Assembly (NCBI RefSeq): GCF_040438925.1
Contig: NZ_CP159258.1
Location: 1,812,001-1,876,000 of the forward strand
Direction: 5' to 3'
Length of the DNA: 64,000 bases
From: Pseudomonas sp. MYb327
GTDB taxonomy: Bacteria; Pseudomonadota; Gammaproteobacteria; Pseudomonadales; Pseudomonadaceae
Shown here: piece by piece, positions 22,028 through 31,781 of the stretch
How positions within the stretch are numbered: the first letter of the stretch is position 1
Layout: each line of letters starts with the position of its first letter
Program-made: the position numbers and the translations under genes
Notes under the pieces: model-generated
Told to the model about the DNA's origin: nothing
Database searches by the model: none
Seen by the model: only the letters and a program-made list of their open reading frames with translations

Positions 22028-24799
22028 TCAAACATCGGTAGTTTGGATAAAGAGATTGACCGGGAAATCCCCCAGCGCGGCGCTGATCATCAGCTCCCTG
22101 TGTTCTGTGACTGTGACGCTGGAAAAAAGTCCCTTTAGATTTTCGTCTGCGGTAGTGAACGGCAAATTGATCCGGGTATCGCCCCACTGCGGCGCGTCCA
22201 CGTGTGGTGCGGCACTGTTTTCCAGCAGCGCCGCGCAACGGATCGGCACGATGACGATGGCGCGATTTCCCTCCCATTCGCGCACAAAACCCAGTACTCG
22301 ATGTGCCTGGCTGCCGATGACATCGAGGGCTTGGTAACTCCCTCGTCGAAACAGCTCGGCATACCTGGCACGCAGGTTTAAGGTCTGCGCAATCAAGGCT
22401 TGCTTGATGCGCCCGTCGCGCCAGTGTTCCAACAGATCAGGCAGGTCCAACGGTTGCTGCAAGACCTGCTGGCGACTGACGTAATCCACCGGGCGGCGGT
22501 TGTCCGGATCGACCAGGGTGAAGTCCCAGAAATCGTTGCCCTGATAGATATCCGGTACCCCCGGCACGGTCATGCGCAGCAAGGTTTGCGCCAATCCATT
22601 GAGGGCACCGGGGACGGCAATTGTCCGGGCTACCTTGGCCAACGCAGTGCGCAGCAGATCACCTTCCGGACTCAGCAGCAGGCGTTTGGTAAAGCTTTCG
22701 GTGGCATGTTCGTAAGCGTCGTTTGGCGCGCTCCAGCTGCTCTGCAACTTGGCTTCGCGCAGGGCCTTGCGTTGCCATTGGCTGATGCGTTGGGCGTAGG
22801 CCTCAAGCGCCGGCTGATCATCGGGGCGCAGGTCCAGCGGCCAACTGCCGAGCAGCGCTTGATAGAGAATCAACTCGTCGCCGGCGGATGGCATCTGGTC
22901 ATCGTCGCGCAACGGACGGGCGAGGGCGCGCCACAGACCGATCTGTTCGACATACCATTTGCTGCGTTCACTCAAGACGGCCAGGCGCGCACGGGTATCC
23001 TCGCCGCGCTTGTGATCGTGGGTAGCGGTGGCGAGCAGGTTGTCCGGGAACAGTTCCAGGCGCTTGAGGCAGGCTGCATGGAAATCAGCCACCGGAGCAC
23101 TGAATTGCTCGGTGTTGAAACCGACATCATTTCGCGACAGCAGTACCGCCGAGCGATAGAACGCGGTGTCTTCCACGGCCTTCGCGGCGGCAGGTGAAGT
23201 CAGCTGTTGAAAGCGCACGCAGGCATGCTTGAGTCGCTTGCGCAGGCGGCCGGCAGGACGTTTGCGCCAGGGCTCGCCACCCAGCCAATTGGCCAGGCAA
23301 TCGAGGACTGGCCAGTCGGCTTCGCCGAGGGTTTGCCGGGCACCCTCCATTGCTTGCTGGAAAAACACCTCGTCCTGATCTGAACGTCCAAGGGCGCTGA
23401 TGTAGGTGCGATACACCGAGAAATGCACGATCAATTCCTGCAACGCTCGACGAATTGCCCCGAGTGTCAGGTCGCGGGTCATCAGGTCATCCCGCGCTAC
23501 TTGCAACAAGGCCTGGGCCACGCTTTCGAAATCCCCGGCGAGCGAGCCATTGAGGATTTGCTGACGCGCGAGTTGCGCTTCCTGACGGAAATCGGCCGGG
23601 CGTTCGCTGTAGCGGTGCCAGACTTCACCCAAGGCTTGTTGACCGTCGGGATCGTGTTGCAGCAGCGACAACTGATTCATGAATTCGTAACCGGTGGTGC
23701 CGTCCACCGACCAGTCGCGGTGCAGGGTTTCGCCTTCACCGAGAATTTTCTCGACATAGATCGGCAGGTGCCGATCAGGTGACAGGCTGTCGATCCGACG
23801 CCGCAATTTACGGCAATAGCCTCGCGGGTCGGCGAGACCGTCAACGTGGTCGATGCGCAAACCGTCGACCAACCCTTCAGCCACCAATTGGAAAATCTTC
23901 GCGTGGGTCGCCTCGAAAACGGCGGGACGTTCTACGCGCAAACCGCCCAGTTCGTTGACATCAAAAAAACGCCGCCAGTTGATGTCATCGGCGGCGGTGC
24001 GCCAACTGGCGAGTCGATAGCTTTGGCGTTCCAGCAGGTTGTGCAGCCGTTGGAAGCCCTCGCTGGTCAGCGAGTCATAGGCTTCCAGATTGCGCTCGAT
24101 GCCTTGCAGGATCGCGGGGTGGCTGGTCAGTTCGCGCAATTCATTTTTTAACGGAATCGCCAGGCTGTGGGCGTCGGTCTGGTAACTGAGGGTACTGAAG
24201 CGGTCCGCCAGCAATTTGAGCGGCTCGGCTTCGGCCTTGAGCAGTTCGCCGTAATGGCTGGGGCAAATGGGAAAGTGATGATCGTAATGCTCGACATAAA
24301 AGGTGCCGTGCTCACTGAATCGCAGCTTCAGCGTGCCATCCTGCAGGGCGATGCCGTAGTCGCTGCCAAGGAACGGCAACAGCAACTGGCCCTCCATCAA
24401 CGGATCGGGCGAGTGCCACTGGATATCGAAGAACTCGCCGTACGGACTTAGTCGCCCCCATTCCAACAGATCCTGCCACCATGGATTGTCGTTACCGCCG
24501 ACCGCCATGTGGTTGGAAACGATATCGAGGATCAGCCCCATTTTCTGCTCGCGCAGCGCACTGACCAGGCGGCGCAATGCTGCTTCGCCGCCCAGTTCCG
24601 GGTTGACCGTGGTCGGGTCTACCACGTCGTAGCCGTGCATGGAGCCGGCGCGAGCGCTCAGCAGTGGTGAAGCGTAAACGTGACTGATGCCGAGGCGGGC
24701 GAAATAGGGCACCAGCGGCACGGCATCGTCGAGGGTGAAGTCTTTATGAAATTGCAGGCGCAGGGTGGCCCGTAGCGGTTGTGTCATTGCTGGATTCAT
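22028..24799 (-). CDS. treY: TreY maltooligosyl trehalose synthase
   Basis: TreY (GH13_26) rearranges the reducing-end alpha-1,4 linkage of a maltodextrin to the alpha,alpha-1,1 linkage, giving maltooligosyl trehalose for TreZ. The 923-residue protein begins with ATLRLQFHKDFTLDDAVPLV and has LILDIVSNHMAV, the nucleophile Asp317 in LRIDHVDGLADPRGY, the acid/base Glu350 in YVEKILGEGE, and the late TATHDHKRGEDTRARL motif typical of TreY. Its ATG at 24799 overlaps the malQ stop (ATGA); an in-frame ATG four codons later is possible, and neither has a good ribosome site, consistent with translational coupling. Length is normal for the family. Confidence 0.96.
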   Translation of the reverse strand: MNPAMTQPLRATLRLQFHKDFTLDDAVPLVPYFARLGISHVYASPLLSARAGSMHGYDVVDPTTVNPELGGEAALRRLVSALREQKMGLILDIVSNHMAVGGNDNPWWQDLLEWGRLSPYGEFFDIQWHSPDPLMEGQLLLPFLGSDYGIALQDGTLKLRFSEHGTFYVEHYDHHFPICPSHYGELLKAEAEPLKLLADRFSTLSYQTDAHSLAIPLKNELRELTSHPAILQGIERNLEAYDSLTSEGFQRLHNLLERQSYRLASWRTAADDINWRRFFDVNELGGLRVERPAVFEATHAKIFQLVAEGLVDGLRIDHVDGLADPRGYCRKLRRRIDSLSPDRHLPIYVEKILGEGETLHRDWSVDGTTGYEFMNQLSLLQHDPDGQQALGEVWHRYSERPADFRQEAQLARQQILNGSLAGDFESVAQALLQVARDDLMTRDLTLGAIRRALQELIVHFSVYRTYISALGRSDQDEVFFQQAMEGARQTLGEADWPVLDCLANWLGGEPWRKRPAGRLRKRLKHACVRFQQLTSPAAAKAVEDTAFYRSAVLLSRNDVGFNTEQFSAPVADFHAACLKRLELFPDNLLATATHDHKRGEDTRARLAVLSERSKWYVEQIGLWRALARPLRDDDQMPSAGDELILYQALLGSWPLDLRPDDQPALEAYAQRISQWQRKALREAKLQSSWSAPNDAYEHATESFTKRLLLSPEGDLLRTALAKVARTIAVPGALNGLAQTLLRMTVPGVPDIYQGNDFWDFTLVDPDNRRPVDYVSRQQVLQQPLDLPDLLEHWRDGRIKQALIAQTLNLRARYAELFRRGSYQALDVIGSQAHRVLGFVREWEGNRAIVIVPIRCAALLENSAAPHVDAPQWGDTRINLPFTTADENLKGLFSSVTVTEHRELMISAALGDFPVNLFIQTTDV

Positions 24800-26874
24800 T
24801 GGTCACGCTCGGCCGCCTGAAGTCGCGCGCAGGCGAGCAGTTCCAGACGCCGTGCGGCGTCCGGGTCATCGAGCAGGGCTTCACTGTTGCCTGGCAGACG
24901 TCGGGACCAGTTGGGATGGGTATCGATGGTGCCGGGGAGGTTGGCCTGTTGTTCGACGCCCAACGCATCCTCAAGAGGTAGCAGCACCAGCGGCGCGCGG
25001 GTGTGGCCGAGGAAGCGCACGCTGGCGTCGAGTATCTGGTCGGTCTCGTGGGACTCTTCGCGAAAGTTCTGCGGGTCCTGGCTCAACGTCCGGCGCAGTC
25101 CCTCGCGCTCCCGTTCGCGATGCTGGCGCCATTCGATTTCACCATTGGCGTCAACCAGGCTGAGGCGTGCATTCCAGTCGATATCGCGGCCATGCCACCA
25201 GCCATTGAGGGTCGGCAAATCGTGGGTGCTGGTAGTCGCCAACGCGTTGTCCGGCCAATCGAGTATCGGTTTGAAATGGGTGTTGTCCTGTTCGAACAGC
25301 AACACCCGCATGCCAAGGATCGAACGGCCACTGAGTTTCTCCCGCAGCCCGTCCGGCACCGTGCCGAGGTCTTCGCCGAGGACGATGGCCTGGTGCCGAT
25401 GGGATTCCAGGGTCAGCAGCCGCAACAAGTCCTCCAGCGGGTAATACAGATACGCGCCATCAGCGGGCGATGCGCCATTGGGGATCACCCACAAGCGTTG
25501 GAGGCCCATGACGTGGTCGATCCGCAGGCCACCGGCGTGGGCGAAGTTGGCGCGGAGCATTTCGATGAACGCGCGAAAACCATTGCGCACCAGGCCTTCG
25601 GGGGAGAACGCGGAGATCCCCCAACCCTGACCGGTACGGTTAAGAATATCCGGTGGCGCGCCGACGGTAAGAGCGGCGAGCAATTCGTCCTGGCGACTCC
25701 AGGCCTGACTGCCACCGCCATCGGCACCGACGGCCAGGTCAGCGATCAGGCCAATGCCCATGCCGCTGCTGCGGGCGGCGGCTTGCGCGCGCTCCAGGCA
25801 ACGGGTGATCAGCCATTGGCAGAAAGCGAAGAAGCCGATGCGGCCGGCGTTTTCTTCGGCAAACTCGGCCAGCGCGGCGCTGCGCGGGTTGCGCCACTGT
25901 TCGGGCCATTCGCGCCAGTCAAGGCTCAGACCCTGAGCGGCGCGCGTCTCTTGAATGGCTTCGAAACGGCAATGATTTTCCAGCGCTTCACCGCCGGCGT
26001 GACGAAAGCTGCTGAAGTCGGCGTGCAGCGGGTGTTCGCCCTGAACGAAGCCTTCGTAAAGTGCTTGCAGCAGTCGGTGCTTGGCTTCGGCGGCGGTAGG
26101 CCAGTCGATCAACGGCAGCTCTTCGAGATGTTTGAGTTCAGCGGCCAGGCCTGTGGCGTCGATGGCGGTGCGCATCGCGCGTTCCCCAAGAATCGCCCCC
26201 GGCGCGCAGTACAGGCTGTTGAGAAACAGACGGCTGGACGGGGAATACGGGCTGTAGCGGTGGGTGTCGTTGGCAAACATGGCGTGCAGTGGGCTAATCG
26301 CCAGTGCTTCGGCGCCGCGTTCGCCCGCCACTCGAGCCAGGTCTTCCAGCGCCTGGGTATCGCCGAAACCACCATCACCGGGCCGGCGCAGGGAATACAG
26401 CTGCACGCTTAGGCCCCAGGTGCGCGGGATCGGGCTGTCCACGGCATCGCCGACGCTGTAGCAGCGAGCAGGTGCCACGGCCAGGGTGAAACTTTGTCCG
26501 TCAATGTTGACGTGTTGGTAACCGACCGGAACCAATCCGGGCAGGACGGCTTCGGCATCCAGTTTAAGACTGAGTCGCGAACCATCTTCGAGATGGATTT
26601 CGCAGGGTGTCAGCGGCTCGAAGAAGTGCGCCAGATTCAGACCTACGCCGAAATCGGCGGTGATCAACGGCGGCAGGTGTCGAGTCTGTTGCACCGCTTG
26701 CAATTCGAGCAGGCTGGCGTCGATTTCCTGGGCGCTGCCGGCGGGGTGGCCGAGTCCGGTCAGGACGGCGCGTAATACTGATGGAGCGACTTTCTGCGGC
26801 CGGCCGTTGGCGTCGATCCAGTCGACGGCCAAACCAGCTCGGCTAGCCAATATTTCCAGTTGCGCATCACTCAT
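24796..26874 (-). CDS. malQ: MalQ 4-alpha-glucanotransferase (amylomaltase)
   Basis: MalQ (GH77) disproportionates maltodextrins, moving glucan segments between chains and keeping a pool of chains long enough for TreY. The start at 26874 (MSDAQLEILASRAGL) overlaps the treZ stop as ATGA; an in-frame extension further upstream would run into treZ. The protein has 692 residues with a long N-terminal region before the barrel, as in other enterobacterial-type MalQ. Catalytic residues are Asp453 (LRIDHVMGLQRLW), Glu501 (VLGEDLGTVP) and Asp552 (TSTHDLPTLNGWW). It overlaps treY by 4 bp at its other end, so treZ-malQ-treY is a tightly coupled block. Confidence 0.96.
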   Translation of the reverse strand: MSDAQLEILASRAGLAVDWIDANGRPQKVAPSVLRAVLTGLGHPAGSAQEIDASLLELQAVQQTRHLPPLITADFGVGLNLAHFFEPLTPCEIHLEDGSRLSLKLDAEAVLPGLVPVGYQHVNIDGQSFTLAVAPARCYSVGDAVDSPIPRTWGLSVQLYSLRRPGDGGFGDTQALEDLARVAGERGAEALAISPLHAMFANDTHRYSPYSPSSRLFLNSLYCAPGAILGERAMRTAIDATGLAAELKHLEELPLIDWPTAAEAKHRLLQALYEGFVQGEHPLHADFSSFRHAGGEALENHCRFEAIQETRAAQGLSLDWREWPEQWRNPRSAALAEFAEENAGRIGFFAFCQWLITRCLERAQAAARSSGMGIGLIADLAVGADGGGSQAWSRQDELLAALTVGAPPDILNRTGQGWGISAFSPEGLVRNGFRAFIEMLRANFAHAGGLRIDHVMGLQRLWVIPNGASPADGAYLYYPLEDLLRLLTLESHRHQAIVLGEDLGTVPDGLREKLSGRSILGMRVLLFEQDNTHFKPILDWPDNALATTSTHDLPTLNGWWHGRDIDWNARLSLVDANGEIEWRQHREREREGLRRTLSQDPQNFREESHETDQILDASVRFLGHTRAPLVLLPLEDALGVEQQANLPGTIDTHPNWSRRLPGNSEALLDDPDAARRLELLACARLQAAERDQ

Positions 26875-28667
26875 TGGCGCTCTCCATCCGGGGGTAGCAA
26901 AGGGGCTGCGGCCGTGAGGCTGACTAGCGCGCAATACGGGGCAAGAGTGCCCTGTTCCAACCGGCCGGCTGATTGCGCTGGGTGTTCGAACAACAGCGAA
27001 GCATCGGCCTGTGGGGAGTGGACCACGGGCGTATCGCCGAGGTTCAGGTCAATGCGCAGCTGACTGCCATCGCCCAGCCGCCAGCGTGCGCTGACCGCGC
27101 CTTTGGCCAGTACTTCGGCCCCCAATGCATAGGCTCCGGGCAGATGCGCAACGATTCGCTCGCGACGAATTTGCAGCAAACGGCGGTACAGGTCATGCGG
27201 GCTCGAGGGGCGTGTTGGTTTCAGCTCGGGTTGGGAGGCTTCGAAAGTTTGTCGGGCGTTGGGGTCGGGGATCTGTTCGCGTTTGTGTGGGTCTGCAAAC
27301 GCGCTGAATGCGGCAAACTCGTTGCGCCGACCTTCGCGAACCAGTTTCGCCAGTTCACCGTGATGGCTGGTGAAAAACAGAAAAGGTTGCTCGGCGGCGA
27401 ACTCGTCACCCATGAACATCAATGGAATCATCGGCGACAGCAGCAGCAACGCGGTGGCGGCGGTTAATGCATCCGGATGGGCCAGTTGATGCAGGCGTTC
27501 GCCAAAGGCGCGATTGCCGATCTGGTCGTGGTTCTGCAAAAACAACACGAAAGCGCTGGGTGGCAAATGCCCGCTGGGCTCGCCGCGGGATTCGCCGTGC
27601 CGATTGATGTGGCCCTGGAATACGAAGCCCTGGCTCAGGCAGCGCGCAAGTTGCTCGGTTGGGTTTTGCGCGTAATCGGCGTAGTAGGCGTCGATTTCGC
27701 CGGTCAGTAACACGTGCAAGGCATTGTGGCCGTCGTCGTTCCACTGGGCGTCGTAACCTTGCTCCAGGAGGCTGGCCTGATTCTTTTCGTTTTCCAGCAT
27801 CAGCCAGACATGCCGTGCCGGATCGATTTGCTGCCGCACCCGTTTGGCCAATTCCTGGAGAAAGTCCGGGTCCTCAATGGCGTGCACCGCGTCCAGGCGC
27901 AAGCCGTCAAACCGATACTCCAGCACCCACATCAACGCGCTGTCGATGAAGAAGTCCCGCACCTCGCGCCGACGGAAGTCGATGGCGGCGCCCCACGGCG
28001 TGTGCTTGTCCTCGCGAAAAAAGCTTTTGGCGTAGCGATGCAGGTAATTGCCATCGGGGCCGAAGTGGTTGTAGACCACGTCGAGAATCACCGCCAGGCC
28101 ATGGCCGTGGGCGGCGTCGATCAGGTGCTTGAGTTGTTCGGGCGAACCGTAGGATGCCTGAGGCGCGTAGGGCAGAACGCCGTCATAGCCCCAATTACGC
28201 TCACCGGGGAATTGCGCGATGGGCATCAACTCAATCGCGGTGACACCCAATTCGACGAGGCGCGCCAACTGCTGCTCGACGGCCTGGAAGCCACCGAGCG
28301 TACCGACGTGCAATTCGTAAATCACCGCCTCGTTCCACGGGCGGCCCAGCCATGCACTGTGTTGCCAATGATAGGCCAGCGGATCGACCACCACGCTGTG
28401 GTGGTGGATGTCGCCGTCCTGAGCGCGGGAGGCCGGGTCGGGCACCTCCAGATCGCCGTCGATGTTGAAGCGGTAACGCGTACCCGCCGGGCAGCGGGTT
28501 TTGATCACGAACCAGCCGTCTGCCTGCGGCAGCAACGGCAAGGATTGTCCATTTTCCAGTTCGACACTGACGTAAAACGCATCTGGCGCCCACAACGCGA
28601 ATTGCGTTTGTTCTGCGTCCAGCTTGGTTGCGCCGTGGGGCCAGGTCTCAAGGGTCCGTAACGGCAT
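26871..28667 (-). CDS. treZ: TreZ malto-oligosyltrehalose trehalohydrolase
   Basis: TreZ (GH13_10) hydrolyses the alpha-1,4 bond next to the trehalose unit made by TreY, releasing free trehalose. The 598-residue protein has an N-terminal CBM48-like domain (QTQFALWAPDAFYVSVELEN), then a barrel with ILDVVYNHFGPDGNYLH, Asp259 (DGLRLDAVHAI), Glu292 (LMLENEKNQ) and Asp381 (LQNHDQIGNRAFGER). AGAGG lies upstream of the ATG, 12 bp after glgA, and the stop overlaps malQ. All domains appear intact. Confidence 0.96.
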   Translation of the reverse strand: MPLRTLETWPHGATKLDAEQTQFALWAPDAFYVSVELENGQSLPLLPQADGWFVIKTRCPAGTRYRFNIDGDLEVPDPASRAQDGDIHHHSVVVDPLAYHWQHSAWLGRPWNEAVIYELHVGTLGGFQAVEQQLARLVELGVTAIELMPIAQFPGERNWGYDGVLPYAPQASYGSPEQLKHLIDAAHGHGLAVILDVVYNHFGPDGNYLHRYAKSFFREDKHTPWGAAIDFRRREVRDFFIDSALMWVLEYRFDGLRLDAVHAIEDPDFLQELAKRVRQQIDPARHVWLMLENEKNQASLLEQGYDAQWNDDGHNALHVLLTGEIDAYYADYAQNPTEQLARCLSQGFVFQGHINRHGESRGEPSGHLPPSAFVLFLQNHDQIGNRAFGERLHQLAHPDALTAATALLLLSPMIPLMFMGDEFAAEQPFLFFTSHHGELAKLVREGRRNEFAAFSAFADPHKREQIPDPNARQTFEASQPELKPTRPSSPHDLYRRLLQIRRERIVAHLPGAYALGAEVLAKGAVSARWRLGDGSQLRIDLNLGDTPVVHSPQADASLLFEHPAQSAGRLEQGTLAPYCALVSLTAAAPLLPPDGERQ

Positions 28668-28679
28668 TTCTAAAACCTC

Positions 28680-30266
28680 TTATTGTTTGTGTGATTTCCC
28701 CAAGGCCTTGGCCACCAGTTGTTCATAGAGCTCGGCATAGGGTTCGACCGCCTTGCACCAGTTGAACGGTGCCGCCATCGCCCGGCAGCGCATGGCATGC
28801 AGCAGGCCGGGAAAGGCGAATACCTTGAACGCGCGGCTCAGGGCTTCTTGATAACTCTCTACCGTGGATTCATCGAACAGGAATCCGGTCACGCCGTTTT
28901 CAATGGTGTCAGCCAGACCGCCGGTGTTGCGCGCTACCGGCAACGAACCGAAACGCTGGGCGTACATCTGGCTCAGGCCGCAAGGCTCGTAACGCGAAGG
29001 CATCAACAGGAAATCGCTGCCGGCAAACATGCGGCGGGCGTCGGTTTCGTTGAAGCCGATGCGCACACCGATCTGCCCGGGGAAACGCAGGGCCAGTTCG
29101 CGCATGGCTTGTTCTTCTTCCGGTTCGCCACGGCCAATGATGGCGATCTGGCCACCGTTGTTGACGATGTACTCGGACACTGCTTCGGTCAGGTCCAGGC
29201 CTTTCTGGTAGACCAGTCGGGAGACCACTGCGAACAGCGGACCTTCGGAGTCTTCCAGGCCAAACAGTTCGCGCACGTGGGCGGCGTTGACGGCTTTGCC
29301 TTCCCAATCGCCAATGCTGAAAGGACGGAACAGGTGTGGATCAGTGGCGGCGTCCCAGCTTTCATCGATACCGTTGGGAATACCGCTGAGCAGGCCTTGC
29401 TGGGTCTTGGCGGCGAGAAAGCCGTCAAGTCCGCAGCCGAAATCCGGGGTGGTGATTTCCTGGGCGTAGGTCGCGCTGACGGTGGTGATGTGGCTCGAGT
29501 AGGCCATGCCGGCCTTCAGGAACGACATCTTGCCGTAGAACTCCATGCCTTCCTGTTGCAGGGCGTGATGAGGGATGCCCAGTTCCGGGCACGAGCCCAG
29601 GCTGGTTACGCCTTGATAGGCCAGGTTATGGATGGTGAACAGCGTCGGAGTTCGCTGACCGCGCCAGTGCATGTAGGCGGGCGCCAGACCGGCCGGCCAG
29701 TCGTGGGCGTGCACCAGGTCCGGGCACCAGTGAATTTGTGCGAGGTTGGCGGCGATGTCGGCGGCCGCCAGCCCCAGGCGGGCGAAACGGATATGGTTGT
29801 CCGGCCAGTCGCGACCGTTGTTGGCGCCGTAAGGCGAACCTTCACGCTCGTACAGTTCAGGGCAGATCAACACGTAAATGACCAGACCGTCGGGCATGTC
29901 CATGCGCCCGATCTTGCACGGTGGCAAAGCAGCGTGGCCACCCAGTTCACCGATGATATGAATCGGATTTTCGCTGTGCAGCACCTGCGGGTAACCGGGG
30001 ATCAGCACTCGCACGTCATGCAGTTGCGCCATGGCCCGCGGAAGCGCTGCGGAGACGTCGCCCAAGCCACCGGTTTTCACCAGGTCGGCGATTTCCGAGG
30101 TCACAAACAACACTTTTTTCTTGTTGGGATTCTGACTGGCAACCGGTGTCAGCGTCTTGGTGACGGGAACGCTGACCGATTGGGCAGTGAGAGCACTCAC
30201 GCCACTCGATTCGCCGACATGCTGATGAGCACGCTCTCCCTGAATATCTAAAGCCGCACTGGTCAT
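28680..30266 (-). CDS. glgA: GlgA glycogen synthase (GT5) with an N-terminal extension
   Basis: GlgA extends alpha-1,4-glucans from a nucleotide sugar, ADP-glucose in most bacteria. The GT5 domain starts near residue 49 (KKKVLFVTSEIADL) with the nucleotide-sugar motif KTGGLGD at 64-70. The C-terminal Rossmann lobe carries FAVVSRLVYQKGLDL, LMPSRYEPCGLSQMYAQR and RNTGGLADTIENG. The first 48 residues are Ser/Thr/Val-rich, of no known fold, and make the protein 528 residues against about 480 for E. coli GlgA. GGGAG precedes the ATG. It is the first gene of the minus-strand operon. No glgC (ADP-glucose pyrophosphorylase) lies in the window, so the donor must come from elsewhere. Confidence 0.95.
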   Translation of the reverse strand: MTSAALDIQGERAHQHVGESSGVSALTAQSVSVPVTKTLTPVASQNPNKKKVLFVTSEIADLVKTGGLGDVSAALPRAMAQLHDVRVLIPGYPQVLHSENPIHIIGELGGHAALPPCKIGRMDMPDGLVIYVLICPELYEREGSPYGANNGRDWPDNHIRFARLGLAAADIAANLAQIHWCPDLVHAHDWPAGLAPAYMHWRGQRTPTLFTIHNLAYQGVTSLGSCPELGIPHHALQQEGMEFYGKMSFLKAGMAYSSHITTVSATYAQEITTPDFGCGLDGFLAAKTQQGLLSGIPNGIDESWDAATDPHLFRPFSIGDWEGKAVNAAHVRELFGLEDSEGPLFAVVSRLVYQKGLDLTEAVSEYIVNNGGQIAIIGRGEPEEEQAMRELALRFPGQIGVRIGFNETDARRMFAGSDFLLMPSRYEPCGLSQMYAQRFGSLPVARNTGGLADTIENGVTGFLFDESTVESYQEALSRAFKVFAFPGLLHAMRCRAMAAPFNWCKAVEPYAELYEQLVAKALGKSHKQ

Positions 30267-30755
30267 ATGAATCTCCCGTGTTGTTGATCTAATTCTTCAG
30301 GTCTGGCAAACGGTGTTTCGTGGCCAAATCCTGTGGCCGGGCGCAAAAGCGCTGCACATCGGTGAGCAAACGCTGCCCAAATGCGCTGAAGCAGAATGGG
30401 GTGGATGAGCCATTGCAAAGATTGCACCAGTCGCAACACACCTGCCTTTCAGTCGACCGACCACTTGAAGCAAAAGTTTCGATTATTTTTCCGCTTTATG
30501 ACCGACCGGTTTTACCCCGCGAAAATGAGCCTAGACCAGAACTTAGAGCGGTAAAGGTCGAATGGCAAAATTGTTCGACAATCGGTTCAAAGAGGTACGA
30601 ACGTGCTGGATTGGAGGGCAATCGCACCGACGAAGTGCAGTTTTTTTTCGGGAAATGGCTGAAAAAGAGGCAGAACTGTCACATCAGTGTGCGTGGGTGA
30701 ACACTTGAGATGCACCATTGCGGTGCAAGTTTTTCGGGGGATGTTGATCCAGCCT
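30267..30755. other. Non-coding region upstream of glgA
   Basis: This 489-bp stretch is poorer in GC than its flanks and has only short frames without ribosome sites. It should contain the glgA operon promoter. I found no convincing sigma or operator motif. Confidence 0.6.
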
Positions 30756-30799
30756 CATCGCGGGCAAGCCTCCACTGAGGAGCAAGCTTGCGCGCGATG
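30756..30799. repeat. REP-type inverted repeat after the hydroxyacid dehydrogenase gene
   Basis: CATCGCG followed by GGCAAGC is mirrored by GCTTGCG and CGCGATG about 16 bases later, forming an imperfect long hairpin. It lies 16 bp past the dehydrogenase stop and can act as its terminator. It belongs to the Pseudomonas REP families but differs from the 7291 and 45490 copies. Confidence 0.7.
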
Positions 30800-30814
30800 A
30801 ACGAAAACGAGGTC

Positions 30815-31768
30815 TCAGGAAAGCAATCGAATCGGCTCACCCGCAGACCAGGCCCGGATGTCCTCGATCATCTGCGAGAAGAACAAATGGTAATTCTGCT
30901 GGCTGACGTACCCGACATGAGGCGTGGCTAATACGTTTTCCAGCGTGCGGAAAGGATGATGAGGCGGTAACGGTTCGACATCGAAAACATCCAATGCCGC
31001 TCCCCCCAGACGTTGTTTCTGCAAGGCCTTGATCAGCGCCGCCTCATCGACAATCGGCCCGCGCGCGGTGTTGACCAGCAGTGCCGTAGGTTTCATCCAG
31101 CCCAGCGCCTCGGCATCAACCAACCCACGGGAGCGGTCGCTGAGCACCAGGTGCACCGACAACACATCGGCCTGCTCGAACAGTTCCTGTTTGCTGACAT
31201 AAGTCACACCGAACTCGGCCGCCCGCTCAGCGGTGAGGTTTTCACTCCAGGCGATCACGCGCATGCCGAAGACCTGACCGAACTGTGCAACGCGCTGGCC
31301 GATGCTGCCCAGGCCGAGGATCGCCAGGGTCTTGCCATGCAAATCGCCACCCAGACTCTGTTGCCAGACGCCTGCGCGCAAGGCATTGGCTTCCACCACG
31401 AGGTTGCGGGTCGCTGCCATGATCAGGGCCCAGGTCAGTTCCGGGGCGGCGTGTTTGTAGCTGTCGGTGCCACAGACTTGAATGCCCAGCGCGGCGGCAG
31501 CCTTGAAATCCAGCGCGGCGTTGCGCATGCCGCCGGTCACCAACAGCTTGAGGTTCGGCAATCGCCCCAGCAGATCCGCATCGAACCGGGTGCGCTCGCG
31601 CATCACGCAGATCACCTCGAAGCCCCCGAGGCGCTGGGCCAGGGTTTCGTTATCGGCGGGGTATTCATGGACGAAACTCACCTGCCCGATGTCGTCCAGC
31701 AGCGACCAGTCGACCACGTTGCGGGCCACGTCCTGCCAATCGTCAATTACTGCGATCTGCACCGCCAT
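30815..31768 (-). CDS. D-2-hydroxyacid dehydrogenase family protein
   Basis: A 317-residue NAD(P)-dependent dehydrogenase of the D-2-hydroxyacid (formate/glycerate dehydrogenase) family, which reduces 2-keto acids or oxidises D-2-hydroxy acids. The cofactor domain has LAILGLGSIGQRVAQFG and VHLVLSDRSRGLVDAEALG. The catalytic Arg lies in LLVNTARGPIVDEAAL, Glu in LDVFDVEPLP and His in LATPHVGYVS. The substrate-binding motif is GGMRNAALDF. GAGGT precedes the ATG, 13 bp after the alpha/beta hydrolase stop, so it is the last gene of that operon. The exact substrate cannot be told from sequence. Confidence 0.93.
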   Translation of the reverse strand: MAVQIAVIDDWQDVARNVVDWSLLDDIGQVSFVHEYPADNETLAQRLGGFEVICVMRERTRFDADLLGRLPNLKLLVTGGMRNAALDFKAAAALGIQVCGTDSYKHAAPELTWALIMAATRNLVVEANALRAGVWQQSLGGDLHGKTLAILGLGSIGQRVAQFGQVFGMRVIAWSENLTAERAAEFGVTYVSKQELFEQADVLSVHLVLSDRSRGLVDAEALGWMKPTALLVNTARGPIVDEAALIKALQKQRLGGAALDVFDVEPLPPHHPFRTLENVLATPHVGYVSQQNYHLFFSQMIEDIRAWSAGEPIRLLS

Positions 31769-31781
31769 CAGCCTTACCTCA

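Noticed and set aside
25003..26412. Plus-strand open frame of 469 codons
   Set aside because: It is antisense to malQ, which has all catalytic residues and coupled neighbours.
30320..30700. 126-codon plus-strand frame in the gap upstream of glgA
   Set aside because: No ribosome site, basic and Cys-rich random-looking composition, and location in a probable promoter region.
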